From Pelagibius marinus (GTDB lineage Bacteria; Pseudomonadota; Alphaproteobacteria; Kiloniellales; Kiloniellaceae): a DNA stretch of 64,000 nucleotides. Both the position numbers and the translations under genes were made by a program. Shown here in pieces: positions 56,791-64,000 of the stretch; the first letter of the stretch is position 1, and every line of letters starts with the position of its first letter. The notes beneath the pieces were generated by a model. The model was not told the DNA's origin. It worked only from the letters and a program-made list of their open reading frames with translations, and made no database searches. The DNA is taken from contig NZ_JACSDK010000010.1 of the NCBI RefSeq assembly GCF_014925385.1, positions 124,001 to 188,000 on the forward strand. Reading direction: 5' to 3'.

Positions 56791-59706
56791 ATGAGAGTCT
56801 TTGCCCTACCGCTGGTCGTACATCTATCGACCCTCTTCGGTCTCCTGACCATCGTGACCGTCGCGGTGCTGACCTGGGTCGGCTATCAGCGCACGACGGA
56901 GTTGATGGAGAACGATGGCGCGCAACTTGCCGAGCGCGCGGCCACAGAAGTGCGCCAAGCGTTCAGCAATATCATTGAGCCCGTCGAGTTGGGGGTCGCC
57001 CTCATCGGCCAGCACCAGGTTAATGAAGAGACGAAGTGGTACGGGCGTCTCGATCACCTGCCTGTCTTTGCCCAGGCGCTGGATTCTTCGCGCGGAGTCA
57101 ACGCCTACTACGTCGGCTATCGGGACGGCGATTTCTTCATGGTGCGCCGCCTTCGCTCGACGATGGAGCACTTCCTGTTCGATGTCGGCGACAACGTTCA
57201 CTACATAGTCCAAAGCATAGACCGGGAGCCCGGATCGGTTGACGGGCGATTCATTTACCTCGACAGCAACGGGGATATCGTCGGCCAGGTCGTTAAGCCG
57301 AGTTACCCGGACGAATTCGATCCACGCCTGCGGCCGTGGTACCGCAAGGCACTCGTGACCATCGGGGTCGCGCGGACGGAGCCCTATATCTTCGCGACGA
57401 CGCACGAGCTGGGGATTACCTTCGCGATCAGCAGCAGCCGGGCCGACGCCGTCGTGGGGGCCGACTACAGCCTTGCCTCGGTGGCCGATCTGCTCAGCGC
57501 CCGCAAGCCGACACCTTCATCCCGCGTTGTGCTGGCAACTGAAAACGGCCACGTGATCGCCGCCGATGATGCGAGCAGCCTGGTCGTGTCCAGGCTCAAC
57601 GGAACCTTGGAAATGAAGAGCCTCGGCGATTTCGATTCGGAGCCGGTGCGCGTCTTCAGTGGGGGAGGCCTGAAAAGAGAAGGTCTGCGGCGATTTGAAG
57701 TCGGCGACGAGGCCTATCTCGGTTGGAACTTTCTGGTCAACCTGCGAGGCGGCAGCCCGCATAACCTGATCATCACCATTCCGGAACGCGAGCTGCTCGC
57801 CGAGGCCTACGAAACGCTGCGGGATATGCTGATGTTCTCGGCCCTGGTCTTCGTCGTCGCCCTCTTGCTGACGCTCATCGCCGCCTTCTCGATGAGCCGC
57901 TCTCTGGTGAATTTGACGGTTGCTGCCGATCGCTTTCGGAAGTTCGACTACGACACGCCGCTATCCAACCGTTCCTGGATAGCGGAAGTTCGTAACCTGA
58001 CGGAAGGCTTCCAGTCGTTGCAGGCGACCTTGAACCGCTACTCTCATCTACTCGATCTCATTTCCCGCGAGAAAAACCTCACTTCCCTGCAGCCAACCAT
58101 CTTGAGCGAACTCTCGGCCGTCCTTCAGGTGGACAGGGCGGTTCTCTACGTCGTGCCTCAACAGGTCGACGGTCTCGCCCCCGTTGCGTTTAAGGACGGT
58201 GAGAATATCGAGCTCTTGAAGGTCAGGAAGGAGAGCGCCGATCCGGTTCCCGACCTGGTGAGTCGGACCTTGGATGCGGGGCAGCGCAGAGCACTGACCG
58301 GGACGGTCGTGGCTGACGAGATGGGGCTGCCGGGTTTGGCGGCGATCGACAGCAACGATACCTTTCCCAACGCGCTCTGCTATCCCCTGCGCGACCGCAA
58401 GGATGACTATATCGGCGCGATCCTTTTCCTCGATGCGGAGAACGCGTCACATGGCGCCCAAGCGCTCGTCGGCGCGCTCACCGGTATTGCCGCCGTGTCC
58501 CTGGAAACGCGACAGCTCATCGCCACGGAGAAGATGCTCTTCCAGGCCTTCATTGCGCTCATCGCCGGCGCCATCGACGCGAAGAGCCCCTATACCGGCG
58601 GCCACTGCGAACGCGTTCCGGAGCTGACCAAGATGCTTGCCGAAGCGGCGGAAGGGGCGCAGGAAGGCCCCTTCAAGGACTTTGCGCTGAGCGAGGACGA
58701 ATGGGAGGCGGTGCATGTGGCCGCCTGGCTGCACGACTGCGGCAAGATCACCTCGCCGGAATACGTCGTCGACAAGGCGACCAAGCTGGAGACCATCTAC
58801 GACCGGATCCACGAGGTCCGCATGCGCTTCGAGGTGCTGAAGCGAGACGCGGAGATTGCGAGGCTGGTGGCGGTTATGGCGGGGAAAGATCCGGCGGCGG
58901 CCGAAGCGGTCCGCGACGAGACCTGGCGCCAGCTCGACGAGGACTTCGACTTCGTGGCGCAATGCAACGAGGGCGGCGAGTTCCTCAGCGACGACAAGAT
59001 CGAGCGGCTTCATGAAATCGCTGGGCGGACCTGGACGCGGACCCTGGATGACACCATCGGAATTTCCAACGACGAGCGCAAGCGCAAGCTGTCAACGCCT
59101 CGCCCTGTCCTGCCGGCAGTCGAATCTCTGCTCGCCGACCGCCCTGACCACATTGTCCGGCGGCCGGAGCGCGAGGTACTGGGAGAAGAGAATGAATGGG
59201 GCTTCAAGATGAAGCAGCCGGAGCATCTCTACAACCGCGGCGAGCTCTACAATCTCGCGGTGCGGCGGGGCACGCTCAGCGACGAGGAACGTTACAAGGT
59301 CAACGACCACATCATTCAGACGATCATTATGCTCTCGGCCCTGCCTTATCCGCGCCATCTGCGCAACGTGCCGGAGCTTGCGGGCGGTCATCATGAGCGG
59401 ATCGACGGCAAAGGCTATCCCCGTAACCTCACGGGCGACCAGATGAGTCCCGTTGCCCGCATGATGGCCATTGCGGACATCTTCGAGGCGCTGACCGCCG
59501 CGGACCGTCCTTACAAGAAGGGGAAGTCCCTGTCGGTCGCCATCAAGATCATGTCGGGCATGGCCGACGAAGGACACGTCGATCCGGATCTCTTCAACCT
59601 CTTCCTGACGTCGGGCATCTATCGTGCCTACGCAAAACGCTACATGACGAAAGAGCAGATCGACGACGTGCGCATCGAGGATTATTTGACTTCAAAGGCG
59701 GCATAG
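56791..59706 (+). CDS. Cache-HAMP-GAF-HD-GYP cyclic-di-GMP phosphodiesterase receptor
   Basis: This 971-residue protein has a membrane helix (about 8-30), a large periplasmic Cache-type sensor (about 35-340), a second helix (about 347-370), HAMP (about 370-425), GAF (about 440-590) and HD-GYP (about 595-960). The HD is WLHDCGKI near 646, and the GYP motif GGHHERIDGKGYP is at about 865-877. Between the two lies an insert of roughly 140 residues compared with compact HD-GYP domains; a similar insertion is known in a subtype. It would degrade c-di-GMP in response to an external ligand. An UrtA-like binding protein gene follows after 64 bases. Confidence 0.92.
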   Translation: MRVFALPLVVHLSTLFGLLTIVTVAVLTWVGYQRTTELMENDGAQLAERAATEVRQAFSNIIEPVELGVALIGQHQVNEETKWYGRLDHLPVFAQALDSSRGVNAYYVGYRDGDFFMVRRLRSTMEHFLFDVGDNVHYIVQSIDREPGSVDGRFIYLDSNGDIVGQVVKPSYPDEFDPRLRPWYRKALVTIGVARTEPYIFATTHELGITFAISSSRADAVVGADYSLASVADLLSARKPTPSSRVVLATENGHVIAADDASSLVVSRLNGTLEMKSLGDFDSEPVRVFSGGGLKREGLRRFEVGDEAYLGWNFLVNLRGGSPHNLIITIPERELLAEAYETLRDMLMFSALVFVVALLLTLIAAFSMSRSLVNLTVAADRFRKFDYDTPLSNRSWIAEVRNLTEGFQSLQATLNRYSHLLDLISREKNLTSLQPTILSELSAVLQVDRAVLYVVPQQVDGLAPVAFKDGENIELLKVRKESADPVPDLVSRTLDAGQRRALTGTVVADEMGLPGLAAIDSNDTFPNALCYPLRDRKDDYIGAILFLDAENASHGAQALVGALTGIAAVSLETRQLIATEKMLFQAFIALIAGAIDAKSPYTGGHCERVPELTKMLAEAAEGAQEGPFKDFALSEDEWEAVHVAAWLHDCGKITSPEYVVDKATKLETIYDRIHEVRMRFEVLKRDAEIARLVAVMAGKDPAAAEAVRDETWRQLDEDFDFVAQCNEGGEFLSDDKIERLHEIAGRTWTRTLDDTIGISNDERKRKLSTPRPVLPAVESLLADRPDHIVRRPEREVLGEENEWGFKMKQPEHLYNRGELYNLAVRRGTLSDEERYKVNDHIIQTIIMLSALPYPRHLRNVPELAGGHHERIDGKGYPRNLTGDQMSPVARMMAIADIFEALTAADRPYKKGKSLSVAIKIMSGMADEGHVDPDLFNLFLTSGIYRAYAKRYMTKEQIDDVRIEDYLTSKAA

Positions 59707-59770
59707 AGGGAGGCCAACACGCAAAGGTGCCGGCCGTCTGGTGCAAGGGGGTAGATTGGAGAAGAAGCGG

Positions 59771-61075
59771 ATGCAGCCAATGCGGATTCTTCGACGGATT
59801 GTCCTTGTTTCAGGCGTCTCTATTGCGCTCTCTGGCGGAGCGGCGCAGGCGCAACAGGCGGCGGAGGTCATCAAGATCGGCATCCTGCACTCGCTCAACG
59901 GCGAGATGTCGCTCTCGGAGACCAGCCTCAAAGACTCCTTGAAGATGCTGGTCCAGCTGCAGAACAAGAACGGCGGACTGCTGGGCCGGGAAATCGTCGC
60001 GATCCAAAGGGATCCCGCTTCCGATCCGGAAGTCGCCGCCCAGTTGGCCCGCGAGTTGATCGAAGAGGAAGGTGTGGTCGCGATCTTCGGCTGCTGGACT
60101 TCGTCCTGCCGAAAGTCCGTCAGGTCGGTGGTCGAGGAGCTGAACGGACTGCTGTTCTATCCCGTGCAATATGAAGGGCAGGAGTCCAGCCGCAACATCA
60201 TCTATACCGGCGCGACCCCAAATCAGCAGGCGCTACCCGCTGTCGACTTTCTGATGGGCGCGCGCCGCATCGAGCGCTGGGTATTGCTGGGTTCCGACTA
60301 CGTCTATCCGCGCGTCACCAACGGCATCCTCTCCGCCTATCTGCGGGGTAAGGGCGTCGCAGCAGAAGACATCCTGGTGCGCTATGCGTCGTTGGAAGAG
60401 CGGGATTGGCATGACGCTGTCGCCGAAATCGTGGCCTTTGGATCGCAAGGCAAGAGGGCGGCGGTCGTCTCGACCATAAACGGCGAGTCCAACATCTATT
60501 TCTATCAGGAAGTGGCGCGGGCGCAGATCAGCGCCAGGGACATCCCCATCATGGCGTTCTCGGTCGGCGAGGAGGAACTCGTCGGTCTCGATACCGCGCC
60601 CCTGGCCGGGCACTTGGCAGCCTGGAACTACTTCATGTCCGTCGATAACGCCTTCAACCGCACCTATATCAAGCTGTGGCAAAACTTTGCGCAGAACCCG
60701 CGCCGAGTCACCAAGGACCCCATGGAGGCCCAGTTCATCGGCTTCAGGCTCTGGGTGAAGGCGGTGGAGCAGGCGCAGAGTACTAAGATTGAAGCGGTGT
60801 TGAAGGAAATGGTCGGCCTTTCCGTGGACAACCTTTCCGGCGGCATCGCCACCGTGCTCCCCAATCACCACATCACCAAGCCGGCTTTTGTCGGTGAGAT
60901 CCAGGGCGACGGGCAGTTCAAGGTGGTGTGGGAGTCGCCGGAAACAATCGCGGCCGACGCCTGGTCGGATTACTTGCCTTCTACCGCGAAGCTGACCGCG
61001 GACTGGCGCCCGCCGGTTTCCTGTGGGCGTTACAACACGGTGACTGAATCCTGCGAGGGCTTCGTCGGCGAATAG
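59771..61075 (+). CDS. UrtA/AmiC-type periplasmic binding protein
   Basis: From ATG 59771 the product is 434 residues with a signal peptide (ending AAQAQ near 25); a GTG at 59741 would add ten residues. The body is the type-1 binding fold of urea/amide receptors: GILHSLNGEMSLSETSLKDS, IFGCWTSSCRKSV, FYPVQYEGQESS, and a DPMEAQFIGFRLW-type segment. No ABC permease or ATPase gene follows. It lies directly after the Cache HD-GYP receptor, so it may present urea, a short amide or similar ligand to that receptor rather than to a transporter. Confidence 0.88.
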   Translation: MQPMRILRRIVLVSGVSIALSGGAAQAQQAAEVIKIGILHSLNGEMSLSETSLKDSLKMLVQLQNKNGGLLGREIVAIQRDPASDPEVAAQLARELIEEEGVVAIFGCWTSSCRKSVRSVVEELNGLLFYPVQYEGQESSRNIIYTGATPNQQALPAVDFLMGARRIERWVLLGSDYVYPRVTNGILSAYLRGKGVAAEDILVRYASLEERDWHDAVAEIVAFGSQGKRAAVVSTINGESNIYFYQEVARAQISARDIPIMAFSVGEEELVGLDTAPLAGHLAAWNYFMSVDNAFNRTYIKLWQNFAQNPRRVTKDPMEAQFIGFRLWVKAVEQAQSTKIEAVLKEMVGLSVDNLSGGIATVLPNHHITKPAFVGEIQGDGQFKVVWESPETIAADAWSDYLPSTAKLTADWRPPVSCGRYNTVTESCEGFVGE

Positions 61076-61097
61076 GGCTTGTGGTCCCGTCGCCCGC

Positions 61098-61667
61098 TCA
61101 GGTCTCGGCGGGGGCCTTCAGCACCGCGAGAAAACGCTCCACCGCGCGCTCCAGAGGGCCGTCGTTCACGATGGTGACCACGTTGGCGCCGGCGGGCAGG
61201 GCGGCGCTGCGGGCCAGGCGCCGCTTCACCGCCGCGGCATCTTCGCGTCCGCGCGCCAGCAGGCGCTGTGTCAGAATCTCCTGTGGGGCGGTGACGAAGA
61301 CCACGGTAGTGGCGGGGTGGCGCCGGCGCGCGTCGTCGATCACCCTGCGCGAGACGTTGGCGATGACCGTGCTGCCGCCGGCAAGAGCATCGGCGATGGA
61401 ACCGGGCAGGGCATAGCGCAGCTCATGCGCGCCCCAATGCAGGAAAAAGGCGCCGGCGGCCAGCTGCACGTCGAATTCGGCCTCGCTGAGGGTGAAGTGG
61501 TCCTCGCTGGCCGGGTCGCTCTGGCGGGTGATGACGCGCCGGGGGAAGACGAACTGCGGCAGGCCGGCGAGCGCCTGGCGGGCGCCTTCGATCAAGCTGT
61601 CCTTTCCGGCGCCACTGGGGCCCACCACCAGGAACAGATGACCGGTCTTGCGGCCCGCCTGGGGCAT
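61098..61667 (-). CDS. phnN: Ribose 1,5-bisphosphokinase PhnN
   Basis: The 189-residue kinase has a P-loop GPSGAGKDSLI at 16-26 and the guanylate-kinase-like body (RRVITRQ, EDHFTLSEAEFD, FFLHWGAHELRYALPGSI). In C-P lyase pathways it makes PRPP from ribose 1,5-bisphosphate. It is the last gene of a three-gene minus-strand cluster with an HD oxygenase-like and a DUF1045 gene; only one base separates it from the HD gene stop. No phnGHIJ genes are seen, so the rest of the pathway must be elsewhere. Confidence 0.92.
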   Translation of the reverse strand: MPQAGRKTGHLFLVVGPSGAGKDSLIEGARQALAGLPQFVFPRRVITRQSDPASEDHFTLSEAEFDVQLAAGAFFLHWGAHELRYALPGSIADALAGGSTVIANVSRRVIDDARRRHPATTVVFVTAPQEILTQRLLARGREDAAAVKRRLARSAALPAGANVVTIVNDGPLERAVERFLAVLKAPAET

Positions 61668-61668
61668 C

Positions 61669-62268
61669 TCAGGCCTCCCGGCGCTCGGCCCGCTCCAGCA
61701 CCGGTCGGAAGGCCTCCAGCGTGGGCGTCGCCATCTCCGGGTCCTTGGCCAACTCGTCCCAGCGCCGCAGCGCCACGGCGTCCTGGGCGTAGGGGCGGGC
61801 CAGGAAGTCGGCGGCCTGCGCGGCGTCGAAGGGACCGCCCTGGACCGCGAGGCTGCGCACGGATTCTTCCGACAGGCGATCGAAGTAGCCGTCTTCGGCC
61901 TGGCAGAGATAGCGCTTGGCCGCCACGTGCTGGGCGACCGGCGCGGTGACCGCCGGGCCGAACCAGCGCGCCAGGTAGTTGGCCCCGACCTTCTCGTGGG
62001 CGGCGTCTATGCCGCGCAGGGTGGCGTCTTCGTCCTTGGGGTTCACCAGGTGCCCGATGTCGTGCAGCAGCGCGGCGGCGACCAGGCTGTCGGAGGCGCC
62101 CTCGCGCTGGGCGAAGGTGGCGCACTGCAGCGCGTGAGCCAGCTGCGTCACCTCTTCGCCGCCGTAGCGGTCGCCCCCCAGTTCCTCCAGCAGCCAAAGA
62201 AGATGCCCGATGGGGTCGGTGACCGCCGCGTCGCCGCCGTGGATTTGGGGTTCGGGAGACTGGGTCAT
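61669..62268 (-). CDS. PhnZ-like HD-domain protein of phosphonate operons
   Basis: This 199-residue HD protein shows the set of PhnZ-like mixed-valent di-iron oxygenase ligands: His45 (TQLAHALQCA), His69-Asp70 (LLHDIGH), His91 (AHEKVGA), His114 (QHVAAKRYL) and an Asp near 163-171. Tyr35 and Glu38 or Glu39 also fit the gate and substrate region. Such enzymes oxidatively cleave a hydroxy-aminophosphonate; other family members have unknown substrates. It overlaps the DUF1045 gene (ATGA). A PhnY partner is not in the window. Confidence 0.85.
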   Translation of the reverse strand: MTQSPEPQIHGGDAAVTDPIGHLLWLLEELGGDRYGGEEVTQLAHALQCATFAQREGASDSLVAAALLHDIGHLVNPKDEDATLRGIDAAHEKVGANYLARWFGPAVTAPVAQHVAAKRYLCQAEDGYFDRLSEESVRSLAVQGGPFDAAQAADFLARPYAQDAVALRRWDELAKDPEMATPTLEAFRPVLERAERREA

Positions 62269-63035
62269 GAAATCACGGGTCCTTCCACGCTGTCGGCGCT
62301 TCCCTCCACCGAGGCGGTTGGTCCGGCGCCGAAGCGGAATCGGTCCACCAGGGTGAAGGGCTTCTCGGCCGAGTTCTGACTATAGAGAGAGATTTCCCCG
62401 ACCGGAACGGGCTCTGCGAGCACCGGGCGGAAGAGGGCGGTGAGCTTGCTCCGCAGCACCTCGCGACGGCTTTCCTCGGCAATCGGGCCGGTCAGGGTCA
62501 TATGAAAGCGGAACTCCTCCAGCACGTAGGGGTAGCCCCAGGCTCGCAGCAGTTCCTCCTGGCGGGGCGACAGGCCGCCGGCGAGGCGGCGCTGCAGCTC
62601 CGCGTCGCTCAGCGGCGCGCGCAGGGGGTCGAGTTCCTGCACCGCCGCGGCGGCCAGGCTTTCCATCTCCGGCGATGGTGTCGAGAAGGTCAGGGCCAGA
62701 AAGGGCCCGATGGCCGAGACCTTCAGCGGCGGCGCCTGGAACGGCTGCCGGGCGGCGGCAAAGGCGCCGAGGCTGTCGTGCAGGCGCCGGAGCGAAACGC
62801 CCGGGGCGAGGCGAAAGGGGGCCTTCAGGGTGCCGTGGAAGCCGTAGTGGCGCGGGCTGCCGGTGGCCGCTTCAGCGTCCTCCGCGCTCACACCGTCCAG
62901 CGCCGGCCGCTCCAGGATCTCGCCGCTCTCACAGTCGCGCCCCAGCCAACTCTGCGCCAATTGCCACAGGGCGGCGCTGCGCGGCGGTGCGTAGTAGACC
63001 GCATAGCGGGGCTGGGGCGATGAGGTATCGGTCAC
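62265..63035 (-). CDS. DUF1045 phosphonate-metabolism protein (2H phosphoesterase-like)
   Basis: A GTG at 63035 (VTDTSSPQPRYAVYYAPP) gives 256 residues; a longer frame to 63113 would need a TTG and extends into non-coding-looking sequence. Two HxT motifs of the 2H phosphoesterase fold are seen, HGTLKAPF near 68 and HMTLTGPI near 179. The family (phosphonate operon protein) is thought to act on a phosphonate-pathway intermediate. Its stop overlaps the start of the HD gene. The ribosome site of the GTG is weak. Confidence 0.85.
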   Translation of the reverse strand: MTDTSSPQPRYAVYYAPPRSAALWQLAQSWLGRDCESGEILERPALDGVSAEDAEAATGSPRHYGFHGTLKAPFRLAPGVSLRRLHDSLGAFAAARQPFQAPPLKVSAIGPFLALTFSTPSPEMESLAAAAVQELDPLRAPLSDAELQRRLAGGLSPRQEELLRAWGYPYVLEEFRFHMTLTGPIAEESRREVLRSKLTALFRPVLAEPVPVGEISLYSQNSAEKPFTLVDRFRFGAGPTASVEGSADSVEGPVIS

Positions 63036-63384
63036 GTCGTGGCCCGGATTATCTGCGTCGAAACTCTTGCTTCCTTCTTGTAGCCAGCGACGGAGGCGGC
63101 GTACAGGCCTCAAAAGCCTACGGTTTCATGACGGCGGCATGACGGTGATTTTGGTTTGCCGAGTCGTGCTCGCCGTGTTTCAGGAGACGCCATCGGCAGT
63201 GACTCGATGTCGAAAATTAACCAAAGACAAAGTCAATGTGGCACTTCAATGACGGTGTCGTGAAGCTGCCATTATATTTGCGTCTACTTGGCTGTCCCGC
63301 CCTTGTACTGCAACAACATGTTGCTATAAGCCGCAGAAAGTTCGCTGAGTTTTGCGATCTACTCGACACCTGCGGAGTCGAAAC
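63036..63384. other. 349-bp intergenic region
   Basis: The gap between the divergent phosphonate genes and the phosphatase gene is AT-richer than average. It contains the promoter-like element at 63303-63330 and a GGAG ribosome site seven bases before the ATG at 63385. No gene was supported; a short frame from 63236 is not convincing. Confidence 0.55.
63303..63330 (+). promoter_or_regulatory. Candidate promoter with palindromic spacer upstream of the phosphatase gene
   Basis: TTGTAC (63303-63308) and TATAAG (63325-63330), 16 bases apart, resemble a sigma-70 promoter. The spacer holds GCAACA (63310-63315) and TGTTGC (63319-63324), a perfect inverted repeat with 3-base gap, a good place for a repressor. 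The start codon is 55 bases further on. Confidence 0.45.
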
Positions 63385-64000
63385 ATGGACGGCCTGGCAC
63401 CTCATTCGCGCCCTTCGCGCTACCGCACGATCTTCATCTCCGACGTCCATCTGGGGACGCGGGGCTGCAAGGCGGACTACCTGCTGGATTTCATCAAGCA
63501 CACCGACTGCGAGACCCTGTACCTGGTCGGCGACATCGTCGACGGCTGGCGTCTGAAGCGCACCTGGTACTGGCCGCAGGCGCACAACGACGTGGTGCAG
63601 AAGCTGCTGCGCAAGGTGCGTAAAGGGATGCGCCTCGTCTACGTGCCCGGTAATCACGACGAGTTCCTGCGTGATTACCTCGGCAGCCATTTCGGTGGCG
63701 TCGAGGTGAGGAAGGAGGCGATCCACGAGACCGCCGACGGCAAGCGCCTGCTGGTGATCCACGGCGACGAGTTCGACGGCGTGGTGAAGTACGCGCGCTG
63801 GCTGGCGCTGCTGGGCGACTGGGCCTACGTCACCATGCTGCACGTCAACACCTGGTTCAACTACCTGCGGCGCAAGCTGGGCTTCGGCTACTGGTCGCTC
63901 TCGGCCTACCTGAAGCACCGGGTGAAGAACGCGGTGCAGTTCATCAGCAACTTCGAGGAAGCGGTGGTCGACGAAGCGCGGCGCCAGGGCGTCGACGGCG
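63385..64000 (+). CDS. LpxH-like UDP-2,3-diacylglucosamine diphosphatase/metallophosphatase (partial)
   Basis: The first 205 codons are visible; the window end cuts the rest. All metallophosphatase ligands appear in order: SDVHLGTRG (Asp, His), VGDIVDGW (Asp), PGNHDEFL (Asn, His) and IHGDEFDG (His). The body resembles the alphaproteobacterial LpxH-type family. It may act in lipid A or another membrane-lipid route. A promoter-like element lies 55 bases upstream. Confidence 0.85.
   Translation, partial: MDGLAPHSRPSRYRTIFISDVHLGTRGCKADYLLDFIKHTDCETLYLVGDIVDGWRLKRTWYWPQAHNDVVQKLLRKVRKGMRLVYVPGNHDEFLRDYLGSHFGGVEVRKEAIHETADGKRLLVIHGDEFDGVVKYARWLALLGDWAYVTMLHVNTWFNYLRRKLGFGYWSLSAYLKHRVKNAVQFISNFEEAVVDEARRQGVDG

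Overview
The window is a single high-GC, densely packed stretch (roughly two thirds G+C by eye) with about 53 protein genes, no RNA genes, no insertion sequences, no CRISPR array and no phage genes that I could see. Gene content points to an aerobic, methylotrophy-leaning alphaproteobacterium, most likely a marine Rhodospirillales-type lineage. The evidence is a two-subunit NAD formate dehydrogenase like Methylobacterium FDH1, a soxBDAG sarcosine oxidase operon, several N-methyl-amine oxidoreductases, TTT and TRAP solute receptors and a complete Entner-Doudoroff cluster. The genus is inference.

Layout. 1-14.6 kb (+): a C1/carboxylate block. It holds the end of an acyl-CoA-transferase-like gene, a 10-formyl-THF hydrolase-type formyltransferase, fhs, a universal stress protein, a tripartite tricarboxylate transporter (tctC-tctB-tctA), a SucCD-like two-subunit CoA ligase and an NAD formate dehydrogenase (fused beta subunit, then alpha). 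GTATAC-centred palindromes lie upstream of both the transporter and the ligase. 14.8-17.3 kb: a PA2779/PA2778-type pair (small membrane protein plus C39-like lipoprotein peptidase with TPR), then a convergent PAS-GGDEF diguanylate cyclase. 17.4-24.0 kb (-): an enolase-superfamily sugar-acid enzyme, an iron alcohol dehydrogenase, a Bcr/CflA-type MFS exporter, an unrecognised secreted protein and a PQQ-type aldose dehydrogenase. 24.3-30.6 kb (+): zwf-pgl-edd-eda-pgi, with overlapping or closely spaced genes. 30.6-38.7 kb (-): TauE/SafE permease, an SDR lacking its catalytic tyrosine, a LysR regulator and soxBDAG.

38.8-46.2 kb: a small unknown gene, a DadA/SoxB-type FAD oxidoreductase, a PAS protein, a YgiN-like monooxygenase, an OpgG/OpgD glucan protein with a Tat signal, and an 805-residue dimethylglycine/sarcosine dehydrogenase-like FAD-GcvT protein. 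46.9-52.7 kb (+): a TRAP transporter (P-Q-M) leading directly into an amidase, a 62-residue membrane protein and a D-2-hydroxyacid dehydrogenase. 52.8-56.4 kb: DUF547, TTC38-like TPR, DUF1194 (vWA-like) and a small wHTH-like gene. 56.8-61.1 kb (+): a Cache-HAMP-GAF-HD-GYP receptor followed by an orphan UrtA-like periplasmic binding protein. 61.1-63.0 kb (-): phnN, a PhnZ-like HD oxygenase and a DUF1045 2H-phosphoesterase-like phosphonate gene. 63.4-64.0 kb (+): start of an LpxH-like metallophosphatase, cut by the window end.

How it fits together. Methyl groups released from dimethylglycine or sarcosine, and one-carbon units from an imported carboxylic acid, could meet at tetrahydrofolate and formate. 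Fhs and the formyltransferase interconvert formate and 10-formyl-THF, and the formate dehydrogenase oxidises formate to CO2 for NADH. Sugars would go through the Entner-Doudoroff route. The best candidates for something undescribed are the divergent SucCD-like ligase with its transporter and formate genes, the PA2778/PA2779 pair, and the HD-GYP receptor with its own binding protein.
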